From a virus: 59,230 nucleotides of DNA. Position numbers and translations under genes: made by a program. Where the stretch lies: the IMG/VR virus record IMGVR_UViG_3300005939_000010, positions 1 to 59,230 of that record, one strand, 5' to 3'. The notes below the pieces were generated by a model. The model saw only the letters and a program-made list of their open reading frames with translations, made no database searches and had not been told where the DNA came from. Of this stretch, positions 34,535 to 43,523 are shown piece after piece (the stretch's first letter is position 1; the number at the start of each line of letters is the position of its first letter).

Positions 34535-36510
34535 TACAGCAACCTCTCTTCCAACCTGATGTCGACTGGAAGCCTCCGAAGATCAGCGACCTTCCCTCCT
34601 GGGCAGATGCCCGGAGGGTTTCGGTCGACTGTGAAACGAGGGACGACCACATCAAGAAGCTCGGCCCAGGAGTGCGACGGGGAGGCTACATTTGCGGCTA
34701 CTCCTTTGCGATCGAGGACGGACCCAGCCACTATGTTCCCTTGCGTCATGAGGGTGGCGGCAACGTCCCAAACCCTCAGGCCGCGCTTCAGTATCTCCGT
34801 GACCAGTCTAAGGTCTTCAAGGGCTCGATCTGCGGTGCCGGCTTGCAGTATGACCTTGACTACTTCGCGGAGCAGGACATAATCTTCCGGGAGGCCGAGT
34901 GGTTCCGTGATGTGCAGATAGCCGAGCCACTTCTTGATGAGCTACAGATGTCCTACTCCTTGGAGAATATTGCCAAAAGGCGCGGCATCCCTGGGAAGGA
35001 CGAGGGTGGCCTCTTTGATGTCGGCAGCCTGATGGGTATTAAGAGGAAGGATATCAAAGGCACTATCTGGAGAATGCCAGCACAGCACGTTGCGGCCTAC
35101 GGCATCCAAGATGCGGAGCTGCCTCTACAGCTGCTCCGGCGCCAGGAACGTGAGATCGACGAGGAAAACCTATGGGATATCTACAACCTTGAGTCTAAGC
35201 TGCTGCCCGTTCTGGTGAAGGTCCGGCGACGCGGTGTGCGTGTCAATTTTGACCAACTGGATAAGGTGGCGAAGTGGTCCCTTGTCGAAGAAGGCAAGGC
35301 CCTCGAAGAGGTATACACGCGGACCCTGGTTCGGGTAGCCGTCGGAGATGTCTGGAAGGTCAATGCCCTCGTGCCTGTCCTGCAGAGCATAGGTGTTACG
35401 GTCCCAATGACGGTTCCCAAAGGCAAGTCCAAGCCAAAAGAATCCGTCAGCAACGACTGGCTGAAATCACTGAATCATCCTGTGGCCATAGCCCTCTACA
35501 GGGCACGCAAGATCAACAAGCTCCGGACAACCTTCGCAAACTCCGTACGAGAGCACGCGGTAGGTGACCGGATACATTGCACGCTCAACCAACTACGTAG
35601 GACCGACGACGAGACTGGAGACGACAAGGGAGCTCGTTATGGCCGACTCTCCTGCACCTTACCCAACCTTCAGCAACAGCCGTCCAGGGACGACCCTAAG
35701 CATGACCTATACATCGCCAAGCGTTGGCGGTCGATCTACGTCCCGGACGAGGGCGGCCTCTGGGCCTGCGATGACTATTCCCAGCAGGAACCTCGGTGGT
35801 TGGTCCACTACGCTGAGCACTGCCACTTGAACCCGAAGCTCCCGAAGTTCAACTTCCCTTCGGCCAGTGTAGCTGCGGCCAAATACCGCGACGATCCAAA
35901 TACCGACAACCACACGATGATGGCCCGTATCGTCTACGACCTCGGCGACAACGAGCAGCCGACCAAGGACCAGAGGACCGCAGCAAAGATCATCTACCTG
36001 GGCCTCTGCTATGGTATGGGTGGCGGCAAGCTCGCGAGGTCTCTGGGCCTACCCACCATCTGGAAGGATAAGTGGAACGGTATAGGTAAGTATGAGGCCG
36101 CAGGCCAGGAAGCCCAGGCGGTGCTGGACCTATTCAACACCAGAGCTCCGTTCATCAGAGGCATGGCGAAGGAATGCGAGAGGCGTGCCAAGCGCCGTGG
36201 CTTTATCAAAACCGTTCTGGGTCGGCATTGCCGGTTCCCGAAGAAAACGAACGGTGGCTGGGACTGGTGCCACAAAGGGCTGAACCGTTTGATCCAAGGT
36301 TCCTCCGGCGACCAGACTAAGAAAGCCATGGTCGACGCCGACGCGGCTGGCTACCGCGTGCAGTTGCAGGTGCATGATGAGCTCGACCTGACAGTTGAAA
36401 ATCGTGGCGTGGCAGAGGGATTGGCAATAATAATGCGTGAGTGTGTAACGGCCAACGTCCCATTCAAGGTGGACGTGGAAATTGGGCCCTCTTGGGGCGA
36501 AATCAAGTAG
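34531..36510 (+). CDS. polA: DNA polymerase I, family A
   Basis: 659 residues; replicates phage DNA. The 3'-5' exonuclease domain starts with SVDCET (Asp33, Glu35) and continues to about residue 205, including the YGIQDAELP motif. Polymerase motifs: A, DDYSQQEPR (414-422); B, Arg482, Lys486, Leu490, Tyr494 in the O helix (AAKIIYLGLCYGMG); C, VHDEL (614-618). The residue equivalent to E. coli Phe762 is Leu490. No 5'-3' exonuclease domain is present. Start is ATGA-coupled to the Nudix gene. Confidence 0.96.
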   Translation: MIQQPLFQPDVDWKPPKISDLPSWADARRVSVDCETRDDHIKKLGPGVRRGGYICGYSFAIEDGPSHYVPLRHEGGGNVPNPQAALQYLRDQSKVFKGSICGAGLQYDLDYFAEQDIIFREAEWFRDVQIAEPLLDELQMSYSLENIAKRRGIPGKDEGGLFDVGSLMGIKRKDIKGTIWRMPAQHVAAYGIQDAELPLQLLRRQEREIDEENLWDIYNLESKLLPVLVKVRRRGVRVNFDQLDKVAKWSLVEEGKALEEVYTRTLVRVAVGDVWKVNALVPVLQSIGVTVPMTVPKGKSKPKESVSNDWLKSLNHPVAIALYRARKINKLRTTFANSVREHAVGDRIHCTLNQLRRTDDETGDDKGARYGRLSCTLPNLQQQPSRDDPKHDLYIAKRWRSIYVPDEGGLWACDDYSQQEPRWLVHYAEHCHLNPKLPKFNFPSASVAAAKYRDDPNTDNHTMMARIVYDLGDNEQPTKDQRTAAKIIYLGLCYGMGGGKLARSLGLPTIWKDKWNGIGKYEAAGQEAQAVLDLFNTRAPFIRGMAKECERRAKRRGFIKTVLGRHCRFPKKTNGGWDWCHKGLNRLIQGSSGDQTKKAMVDADAAGYRVQLQVHDELDLTVENRGVAEGLAIIMRECVTANVPFKVDVEIGPSWGEIK

Positions 36511-36518
36511 GAGACACC

Positions 36519-37859
36519 ATGGCACAGAAAGCATTGACGAAGGTAAAGAAAGACGCCATCGCCGAGGACATACTTCTCGGTAGTATGACGCAGCAGGAAA
36601 TAGCCGAGAAGCACGGCGTGTCGAGAGGTTCAGTCAGCACAGTGAAAGCTGAGTACGGACTTCAGGATGCCCAGAAGGTGCGGACCGATGTTGTGACAGA
36701 TCTGGGAACGGATGGTGGATCACTGAAGATCGATTCGACCGAGTTCAAAGGTAATCAGCCGCGCTGGTTGGACATCAAGAACCCACGTGAGTTGCTTAAG
36801 CATTGTGACGTCGATGCTGACGTTTGGATGGTGGACCGGTGCCGTGTCTCTTCATCGGAAGTAACGATGAAGCTGAAGAAGGCAGTCGGTAAGTTGTCAA
36901 CCCACAAGCCGGTTGTCTACACAAATGTCCACGTCTCCATACAGCTCAAGCGCCGGATGCCGTCGGAGCAGGCAACCCTGGCCGCAATTGAGAGGCTACG
37001 TACCAGCAAGATCAGAGTGCCGAAGGTTTCCTACAAGCCGAAGAAGGAAGGCGTCCTCTTAGAGTGGTGCCCGTACGACCACCATCATGGTCTCCTGGCG
37101 TGGGCCCCTGAAGTGGATGCCAGCTGGGATTTGAAGATCTCCGAGGAATTCTTTGATAAGGCTGCCACTGACGTCATTCGCAAGGCATCCATGTTTAATG
37201 TCGAGCGAATCATAATTCCGTTCGGCCAGGACTGGTTCCACTGTAATGATCCGTCCTACGCAACGCCTGCCGCAAAGCATCGGCTTGATATGGAAGGCCG
37301 ATTGATCAAGGTATTTGAGACTGGCTACTGGTCCCTCTTCCGTGCCATCGAACGGTTCCGCCAGATAGCGCCTGTTGATATCGTTTGGGTCCCCGGCAAC
37401 CACGACCCTGAGACATCCTACTACTTGGCGAGGGCCCTGGCCGCCCACTACATGGATATTGATGGTGTGTACCGCAAGGGTGTCACAGTTGACTACACAC
37501 CACGCTCTCGTAAGGTGTACTTGTGGGGTACCAGCTGCATCGGGTTCTCCCATCCCATGGGTCGGGCTCTCTGGGAACGGCAGCGCGGTGTCTTCGCCGA
37601 GCTATTCCCAAAAGAGTGGGCTGCGGCCAACCACCACGAAATCCACACCGGCCATCTACATAAGGTCATGGAGTTGGAGTATATGCAGGCGGACACAGCC
37701 GGCAGCCACACTGTGGTTCGTATGCTGCCGTCCCTCTGTGCTTCCGACAAGTGGCATCACGAGATGGGCTTTCTTGACAAGAACCGTGCCAGCGCCTCCT
37801 TCATTTGGACGAAGGACGCAGGCCTTTCCTGCCAATTCACGACAAGGGTGAAGACGTGA
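36519..37859 (+). CDS. Helix-turn-helix plus metallophosphoesterase protein
   Basis: 446 residues from ATG 36519 (TAGGAG upstream). Residues 23-45 (MTQQEIAEKHGVSRGSVSTV) are a DNA-binding helix-turn-helix. The C-terminal 270 residues carry metallophosphoesterase motifs: PYDHHHG (185-191), FGQDWFH (235-241), VPGNHDPE (291-298) and later HTGHLHK. This resembles SbcD/Mre11-type nucleases or phosphatases. It may process DNA ends during replication or recombination. The two-part architecture recurs in phages but its substrate is not known to me. Confidence 0.8.
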   Translation: MAQKALTKVKKDAIAEDILLGSMTQQEIAEKHGVSRGSVSTVKAEYGLQDAQKVRTDVVTDLGTDGGSLKIDSTEFKGNQPRWLDIKNPRELLKHCDVDADVWMVDRCRVSSSEVTMKLKKAVGKLSTHKPVVYTNVHVSIQLKRRMPSEQATLAAIERLRTSKIRVPKVSYKPKKEGVLLEWCPYDHHHGLLAWAPEVDASWDLKISEEFFDKAATDVIRKASMFNVERIIIPFGQDWFHCNDPSYATPAAKHRLDMEGRLIKVFETGYWSLFRAIERFRQIAPVDIVWVPGNHDPETSYYLARALAAHYMDIDGVYRKGVTVDYTPRSRKVYLWGTSCIGFSHPMGRALWERQRGVFAELFPKEWAAANHHEIHTGHLHKVMELEYMQADTAGSHTVVRMLPSLCASDKWHHEMGFLDKNRASASFIWTKDAGLSCQFTTRVKT

Positions 37860-37860
37860 G

Positions 37861-37965
37861 ATGGATAGACTACTTGTCGGCATCTGTGGTTGCGTGATGT
37901 GGTGGGCTTGGTTTAAGATCCACCTGTGGTATCTGAAATTCTTTTATCCAGGGAGAAAGAAATGA
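37861..37965 (+). CDS. 34-residue membrane peptide
   Basis: ATG one base after the previous stop, ending within the ATGA overlap with the membrane-kinase gene. It encodes MDRLLVGICGCVMWWAWFKI followed by an aromatic and basic end, one likely membrane segment. Weak ribosome-binding site, so supported mainly by tight packing and hydrophobicity. Confidence 0.45.
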   Translation: MDRLLVGICGCVMWWAWFKIHLWYLKFFYPGRKK

Positions 37966-38834
37966 ATGCGTATGTGGTGGCATCAATTACCCTGCTGATC
38001 TTGGCGTTCATACAGAACATCTCGTTCAGCATCGTAAGCCGGTCGCGGAACCGTAACAACATGAGGTTCCACTTGATCGCGGCTTTCTTCAGCAACTCCA
38101 TCTGGTTCCTGACCTTCCGCCATCTGATCAAGGCCGATATGAGCCTCTACCTGTTTCCGTGGTACTGTGTCGGTACGATGCTCGGCTCGGTCTTCGGGGT
38201 GCGAATCTCAATGCTGATCGAGAAGTGGCTCGGCGCTGAGGCGGACTCCCATGTGAAGAAGGTCGACACCGGCAAGCTGAACGAGCGCGTTACTCGCATC
38301 GAAAAGTTCATGCAGATCCAGCGAAGGGACTTTGATGTCGACAAGAAACCAACCATTAAGACAAGAGACCGCCTCCCTGGGAAGCCTTCCGTCTACGTGA
38401 CGGTCGGCTTCTCGCGGTGCGGGAAGACCACCTGGGCCAATCGCCACCGGAAGAATCTGGACGCGACCATTGTCTGCGGCGACGATATCCGTCGTGCTCT
38501 GGGCGACAAGGAGTTTAACTATGCCAGGGAGCCGGTTGTCAATATGGTGCTGTCTCTTGCTGTGAGGGCGCTGGTACTCCGTGGCCAGAACGTGATCGTT
38601 AAGGCAACGAGCCTCCGTAGGGGCGACCGTGCCCAGTGGGTGCGGCTGTCCGAGGATGGGTTGGCTACGGTGAATTGGATTCACTTCGAGAGACCACCTA
38701 TGAAGGAGTGGCAGGCCAGGTGCGTTCAGGCGAATTTTGATTGGCGTATAATAGAACACCAGATAAGAATCTTCGAGGGCCTGGACGCTCTCGAGATCGA
38801 AAACATAGGTGTCATCGATGGGAGTAGGGGATGA
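37962..38834 (+). CDS. Membrane-anchored P-loop kinase (polynucleotide kinase-like)
   Basis: 290 residues from ATG 37962 with GGGAGAAAG upstream. Residues 3-90 contain about three hydrophobic helices (YVVASITLLILAFIQNISF, a second at about 37-53, a third at about 61-85), then a charged linker. Residues 143-290 form an AAA_33/PNK-type domain: Walker A GFSRCGKT (149-156), VCGDDIRRAL (171-180), and KATSLRRGDRAQW (214-226), where PNKs have DATN. The substrate could be an RNA or DNA 5' end, or 5-hydroxymethyluracil in DNA. The fused membrane part is unusual. Confidence 0.75.
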   Translation: MNAYVVASITLLILAFIQNISFSIVSRSRNRNNMRFHLIAAFFSNSIWFLTFRHLIKADMSLYLFPWYCVGTMLGSVFGVRISMLIEKWLGAEADSHVKKVDTGKLNERVTRIEKFMQIQRRDFDVDKKPTIKTRDRLPGKPSVYVTVGFSRCGKTTWANRHRKNLDATIVCGDDIRRALGDKEFNYAREPVVNMVLSLAVRALVLRGQNVIVKATSLRRGDRAQWVRLSEDGLATVNWIHFERPPMKEWQARCVQANFDWRIIEHQIRIFEGLDALEIENIGVIDGSRG

Positions 38835-39214
38835 AAGGCGTAGTCAACTACAATTACTACACAGCTCTGCTGTTTGATCGTCGGCCCGATCTACATATGA
38901 CGGTCCAGTACTACTGCAACTTGACGCCGAGGAAGCTCGGCCAACTCATCGTGAACGTAAACGATCTGATCACAGACTCTGATCTACGACAATTTAAGAT
39001 CAAGCTCGACATTGAGGACTTCTTTGGACCGAAGCATACCGTAAGGGTGCTCCGCCCACATGAGCTGCTGGCACCACCGTGGCTTCTGGCAATTAGTAAA
39101 GAAAACTGGTCTCCGCACATTAGCTGTAAGGACAACGCCTTGATGGTGAAGGCCGACACCTTGGTTATCATGACAAAGAGAAGGGAGATTGTACGGTGGA
39201 ACCTGCTGAAGTAA
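38831..39214 (+). CDS. Probable 2H phosphoesterase (LigT-like)
   Basis: 127 residues, ATGA-coupled to the kinase gene. Two His-x-Thr/Ser motifs are spaced as in 2H enzymes: LHMTVQYY (His22, Thr24) and WSPHISC (His96, Ser98), each next to a beta strand. The family opens cyclic phosphates and 2'-5' bonds. Members include RNA-repair enzymes and the phage protein Acb1, which destroys cyclic-nucleotide signals of CBASS immunity. The protein is short for the fold. Which substrate applies here is unknown. Confidence 0.6.
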   Translation: MKGVVNYNYYTALLFDRRPDLHMTVQYYCNLTPRKLGQLIVNVNDLITDSDLRQFKIKLDIEDFFGPKHTVRVLRPHELLAPPWLLAISKENWSPHISCKDNALMVKADTLVIMTKRREIVRWNLLK

Positions 39215-39690
39215 GAGAGCAAGACCTCGGACTATTACGACGCGCCCTTGGTGTGTCCACTGTGTCCCCTGACCCAACTACCAAGGTCGGTGCGGTTCTG
39301 GCTAACACGGAAGGGATTGTCATAGCTACCGGCTTCAATAGGTTCCCGCGCGGGATCACTCCTGATGCACGGCTGAACGATCGGCCCTTGAAGAATGAGA
39401 TGGTAATCCACGCGGAACCAAATGTGATTCTCCAAGGGCTTGAATTGATCAGCAAGGTTGGTATGTATTTTTGCACGCTGTATATAACAACGTTGCCGTG
39501 TGCCCGTTGCACCGGGATCATCTTGGATGCCAACATTGGCAGCGTTGTGTGCCTGGAACCTACTGCGGAATTCCTTACTCGTTGGAAGGATTCCGTTGAA
39601 CTGTCCCGTAGTCTCTTCGAGGAGGCCGGGGTGCAACTGAAAGAGTATTCACTTGAGGAGCTAGACAGAGATGGCAAAGAGCAGATTTGA
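39196..39690 (+). CDS. dcd: dCMP deaminase
   Basis: 164 residues from GTG 39196 with AAGGGAG 8 bases upstream. It has the zinc-dependent deaminase motifs HAE (72-74) and PCARC (101-105), and an N-terminal phage dCMP-deaminase pattern (SPDPTTKVGAVLANTEGIVI, GFNRFPRGI). It converts dCMP to dUMP, the substrate of the thymidylate-synthase-family enzyme in the same operon. This supports supply of (hydroxymethyl)uracil nucleotides. The symbol reflects function; phage naming varies. Confidence 0.92.
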   Translation: MEPAEVREQDLGLLRRALGVSTVSPDPTTKVGAVLANTEGIVIATGFNRFPRGITPDARLNDRPLKNEMVIHAEPNVILQGLELISKVGMYFCTLYITTLPCARCTGIILDANIGSVVCLEPTAEFLTRWKDSVELSRSLFEEAGVQLKEYSLEELDRDGKEQI

Positions 39691-40018
39691 AGGCCTGTCG
39701 CAGACAGCGATGGTCGCAATCAACAATGCGTGTGCCGAACGGTACGAAGGCGTCAAGAAAGTGTCCCGGTTCCGTTCGAAGGACGACGCCATGGCAACCC
39801 TTCGAACGGTGCTGGCCGATACCGGCGAGAAGATCATCCGCCTGCTGAAGCCGGACTACGTCAAGCGCGGCAAGGCGGCTCCCCGGTTCACGCTCTACCG
39901 TGACGGCATGACCGCGTCCGAGTACGTTGACGCGTGCCTGGCTCAGGATCATCCGCGCGGTGAGGCCATGCGTGATCTCCGCTACGACGCCAACCTGGGA
40001 CTCATCTCCCTTGTCTGA
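39671..40018 (+). CDS. Hypothetical protein
   Basis: 115 residues overlapping the deaminase by 20 bases. Helical, basic (RFRSKDDAMATLRTVLADTG, LLKPDYVKRGK). Placed before the nuclease, it may be a replication accessory protein; no family recognised. Confidence 0.6.
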   Translation: MAKSRFEGLSQTAMVAINNACAERYEGVKKVSRFRSKDDAMATLRTVLADTGEKIIRLLKPDYVKRGKAAPRFTLYRDGMTASEYVDACLAQDHPRGEAMRDLRYDANLGLISLV

Positions 40019-40025
40019 GCGAGAC

Positions 40026-40421
40026 ATGCGACAAAAGGTTGTTCGGTGCCTCCGGTCCCTGGATGCGATTTCGGTCGAGAATCCAGTAGGACCGGGGACG
40101 CCGGACGTGAACTACGTTGAAGGCTGGATAGAGCTGAAGTGGCTCCGGTCCTGGCCGAAACGTGCAGAGACGCCTGTCACGCTTGATCATGAGTTGACGA
40201 CAGAGCAGCGTGCGTGGGCGCGGCGAAGAACCAAACGGGGTGGTAGAGCATGGGTCATGCTCCAGTGTAGGAAGGAGTGGCTCCTCTTCCGAGGTGACGT
40301 TGCCGCCTGCTTCCTGGGCACTGCGACCCGAGCCGAGCTTTACCGGCATGCTACCATCTGGTGGCAAGACGGATTAGACACCAACGGACTTACTGGGGCG
40401 CTCAATGCAACCGAATTATAA
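40026..40421 (+). CDS. PD-(D/E)xK nuclease (VRR-NUC / Holliday-junction-resolvase-like)
   Basis: 131 residues from ATG 40026; TTG 40011 is an alternative start. The catalytic core is GTPDVNYVEGWIELKW: Asp27, Glu36 and Lys38 in the PD-(D/E)xK arrangement, with a conserved Glu nearby. The enzyme could resolve recombination intermediates or cut host DNA. It overlaps the primase-helicase start, which ties it to replication. Confidence 0.75.
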   Translation: MRQKVVRCLRSLDAISVENPVGPGTPDVNYVEGWIELKWLRSWPKRAETPVTLDHELTTEQRAWARRRTKRGGRAWVMLQCRKEWLLFRGDVAACFLGTATRAELYRHATIWWQDGLDTNGLTGALNATEL

Positions 40422-42768
40422 GGCGTCAGTGGAGTTTCTGGAGAAGTGGAGCCCAGGAGGGCCTTGGGTTCTTACCGCCATCTCCCTGGATAAGAAGAGC
40501 ATCGATACGAAGACCTTTCGCAAGGCCGAGGATGTAGAGGCCTGGCTTCAGACATTCGGTGCCGAGAGGAATATCTACTTCTCTGTAAACTCCACGCGGT
40601 ACGATGTATCCAAGAAGCCTATGCGGGAGGATGTGAAGGCTCTCGACTGGCTGCATGTGGACATCGACCCGAGGGCTGGGGAGGATATAGCCAAGGAGCA
40701 GGCACGAGCCTTGGGTATCCTCCAGTCCCCTCCAAACGGCCTACCCAGGCCAACGGTCATAGTATTCTCGGGAGGCGGATACCAAGGCTTCTGGAAGCTG
40801 GAGGACCCGAAGGAGATCAACGGGGAGGAAGCCTTATACGAGGACGCGAAGCGATACAACCAGGCGCTTGAACTCGCCTTTGGAGCAGACAACTGCCACA
40901 ACGTGGACCGTATCATGCGGCTCCCTGGAACGCTGAATCGCCCTGACGCTCGAAAGCGGAAGAAGGGCCGCACAATTCAGCTGGCCTGCCTCATCTCCTG
41001 GGAGGATGACCTCTCCTATCCCCTTTCAAGATTTACTCCGGCGCCAGCCGTCCAGGCTGAACAGTCTGGCTTCGGTGCAACAAAGTCGGTCAAGGTCTCC
41101 GGTAACATCCAACGGATAGACGACGTGAACGACTTGCCGGCGCAGGTCACCGACCTATGTAAGGTAGTGATCGTACAGGGCTCCGATCCTGACAACGCTG
41201 ACAGGTTCCCATCTCGTAGTGAGGCGATCTTCTTTGTCTGCTGTGACTTGGTGCGTGGCGGTGTTGATGACGACACCATCTTCTCTATCCTTACGGATCC
41301 CGACTTCCGGATAAGCTCCTCCGTATTGGACAAGGGCCGTAGTGCGGAGGCCTACGCTATCCGCCAGATCGAGAGGGCCAGGGAGGACGCTGTTGACCCA
41401 CTACTACGGGAGATGAACGAGGACTATGCCGTTGTGCGAATCGGCGGTAAGACGCGCGTCATCTACGAAGAGTGGGACGAAATCCTCGAACGGCACCGGC
41501 TGGTCAAGTCGACCTTTGAGGACTTCCGCAACATGCATATGAACCGTCGGGTCAAGCAGGGAATGGACGCCCAGGGGAATCCGCGATACGTGCCTCTGGG
41601 CAAATGGTGGCTGGAACATGAGAGTCGTCGTCAGTATAAGAGGGTGACGTTTGCACCTGAGCACGAGGTCGCTGACGCCTTCAACATGTGGCGAGGCTAT
41701 TCCTTTGAGCCGGTCCCTGGGAACCAGCATGGTCTATACCTGGAGCATATCCGGGAGAATGTTTGCGAGAATGATGAGGCACTCTACGACTATGTCGTTG
41801 GGTGGATGGCCTCAGCCGTGCAGCATCCTGCTACTCCCGGCCATACGGCGCTGGTGCTACGTGGCGATCAAGGTGTGGGTAAGGGTTTCCTCGCGAGGAC
41901 GTTCGGTAAGCTGTTCGGCCGCCACTTCCTAGCCGTCTCCAACGCCAAGCATCTAACCGGCAACTTCAACGCACATCTCCGTGACTGCGTCGTACTCTTC
42001 TGTGACGAGGCTTTCTACGCTGGCGACAGAACGCACGCCTCCACGCTGAAGACCCTGGTCACCGAGGACTCCATTATGGTGGAGCCAAAGGGTGTGGATA
42101 CCGAGATGGTTGGGAACTGTCTTCACCTAATTATGGCATCGAACGAGGACTGGGTTGTGCCAGCAGGTTACAAGGAACGGCGCTTTTGCGTGCTTGACGT
42201 TGGTGAGGCCCATATGCAGGACGGGGCCTATTTCCGTAAGATCATAGACGCTATGAAGGCTGGTGGCTGGCAGTCCCTACTGCACCACCTGCTGACCTAC
42301 GATCTATCGGGGTTTGAGGTACGGAAGCTCCCGCAGACCAGGGCCCTTCAGGAGCAAAAGATCCATTCGTTCGAGACAACTGACGAATGGTGGTTTCAGA
42401 AGCTGCGTGACGGTAAGGTGATGGCTGAGCACGACGTATGGAAGCCGAACGTGCTGGTCAACGAACTGACCGCTGACTTCACAGACTATACCAAGCTCTT
42501 CCAGAATGCCAACCGACGGGGCTCGGCGACGAAGCTGGGACAGTTCTTGCACCACGCATGCCCAGGAGAGTATCCGGTTCGGTGGCAGGGCCGGGAGACA
42601 GTGGTCTTCCAAGACAAAGCTATTCAACGGCCATACTACTACCGACTTCCATCACTTGACGAAGCACGGAAGCACTGGGACGACAAGTTTGGCGGACCGT
42701 ATATGTGGCCGGAGTGTGAGCAGGAAGGTGGCGGACCCGAGGGAGAAGATGAAAATCTACCATTCTAG
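40405..42768 (+). CDS. Primase-helicase (AEP primase plus SF3-like helicase, DUF5906)
   Basis: 787 residues. The N-terminal domain has archaeo-eukaryotic primase features: VHVD-like WLHVDIDP (82-89, Asp86 and Asp88), SGGGYQGFWKLEDP, and DRIMRLPGTLNRPD. The C-terminal domain has Walker A GDQGVGKG (487-494) and Walker B CVVLFCDEAF (528-537), then ASNEDWVVP and KERRFCVLDV, as in DUF5906 phage helicases. One protein therefore primes and unwinds. It is the central replication enzyme with PolA. The acidic C-terminal tail is a likely protein contact. Confidence 0.9.
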   Translation: MQPNYKASVEFLEKWSPGGPWVLTAISLDKKSIDTKTFRKAEDVEAWLQTFGAERNIYFSVNSTRYDVSKKPMREDVKALDWLHVDIDPRAGEDIAKEQARALGILQSPPNGLPRPTVIVFSGGGYQGFWKLEDPKEINGEEALYEDAKRYNQALELAFGADNCHNVDRIMRLPGTLNRPDARKRKKGRTIQLACLISWEDDLSYPLSRFTPAPAVQAEQSGFGATKSVKVSGNIQRIDDVNDLPAQVTDLCKVVIVQGSDPDNADRFPSRSEAIFFVCCDLVRGGVDDDTIFSILTDPDFRISSSVLDKGRSAEAYAIRQIERAREDAVDPLLREMNEDYAVVRIGGKTRVIYEEWDEILERHRLVKSTFEDFRNMHMNRRVKQGMDAQGNPRYVPLGKWWLEHESRRQYKRVTFAPEHEVADAFNMWRGYSFEPVPGNQHGLYLEHIRENVCENDEALYDYVVGWMASAVQHPATPGHTALVLRGDQGVGKGFLARTFGKLFGRHFLAVSNAKHLTGNFNAHLRDCVVLFCDEAFYAGDRTHASTLKTLVTEDSIMVEPKGVDTEMVGNCLHLIMASNEDWVVPAGYKERRFCVLDVGEAHMQDGAYFRKIIDAMKAGGWQSLLHHLLTYDLSGFEVRKLPQTRALQEQKIHSFETTDEWWFQKLRDGKVMAEHDVWKPNVLVNELTADFTDYTKLFQNANRRGSATKLGQFLHHACPGEYPVRWQGRETVVFQDKAIQRPYYYRLPSLDEARKHWDDKFGGPYMWPECEQEGGGPEGEDENLPF

Positions 42769-42778
42769 TCAAAAAGGA

Positions 42779-42808
42779 TTTTGCTTTCCTCCTGAAATAG
42801 CGTATGGT
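42779..42808 (+). promoter_or_regulatory. Promoter P4 before the metallopeptidase gene
   Basis: TTTTGC (42779-42784), 18-base spacer, TATGGT (42803-42808), then ATACGTAGAAAGGAG before ATG 42831. It matches the early promoter family at the -35 and in the GTAG that follows, but has no leader hairpin. Confidence 0.6.
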
Positions 42809-42830
42809 ATACGTAGAAAGGAGACTCAAT

Positions 42831-43523
42831 ATGGATTTGCTTCAACACAAAGAGGGTATCTGCGGACACACAGTAGCACCACGAATCGGTAAGCGCCTGA
42901 ACATCCATCCGGATGTGAAGAGGCCGCGAGAACGCTACTTTGCTCCTGACTCCCGCCGATGGTGGCGGAAGGGTCAAATGCCGGAGCGAGATTCCTACAA
43001 GCAACGATCTTACTCCGCCGAGGATCGTTTCGCCGACAAGGTCGAGCAACGGACCTTCGCGAACATCACCGAGGCCGCCAAGTATGTCCGGACCTTTATG
43101 GAGAAGCCTTGGTTCCAGCGCCGGTTCCCACTGTTTGCTTCGGTGGTAGTTCGCTACCAACCAGGGACTCGGGTCTCTCGCGGTGGGCCAATGCGGTATG
43201 CCGAGAACCGGAACGAGGTCACAGAGGGCCGGGTCACGCTCTCGTCCTGGGGTATGGGTAAGAAGGGCCGACGCGGTGGTGAAGTTGTCCTACTCCATGA
43301 GATGGCCCACGCAGTCCTGCCGGAAGGGCACGGCCACGACCGACGGTGGGCACGGCACTTCCTGGAGTTCATAGGCTGTATGATGGGGCAGAGTGCTCGT
43401 AAGATCCTGATGGACGAGCTCCGTATGGCAAGGGTGCCGTTCTCCCCATTCAAGCAAATTGAGTTCACGGAGGAGCAGCTGGTACGTCTGGCGGCAGCCC
43501 GACCCAATCCGAAGGGGAAATGA
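42831..43523 (+). CDS. Zinc metallopeptidase-like protein (SprT-type motif)
   Basis: 230 residues from ATG 42831, AAAGGAG upstream. LLHEMAHAVLPEGHGHDRRW (154-173) has HExxH (His156, Glu157, His160) and a downstream His169-Asp170, matching SprT/minigluzincin-type zinc sites. The N-terminal 120 residues are basic and probably nucleic-acid-binding. SprT-like proteases can cut proteins crosslinked to DNA; here they might also process host proteins. The gene has its own promoter. Its start codon lies in the first bases after promoter P4. Confidence 0.75.
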   Translation: MDLLQHKEGICGHTVAPRIGKRLNIHPDVKRPRERYFAPDSRRWWRKGQMPERDSYKQRSYSAEDRFADKVEQRTFANITEAAKYVRTFMEKPWFQRRFPLFASVVVRYQPGTRVSRGGPMRYAENRNEVTEGRVTLSSWGMGKKGRRGGEVVLLHEMAHAVLPEGHGHDRRWARHFLEFIGCMMGQSARKILMDELRMARVPFSPFKQIEFTEEQLVRLAAARPNPKGK

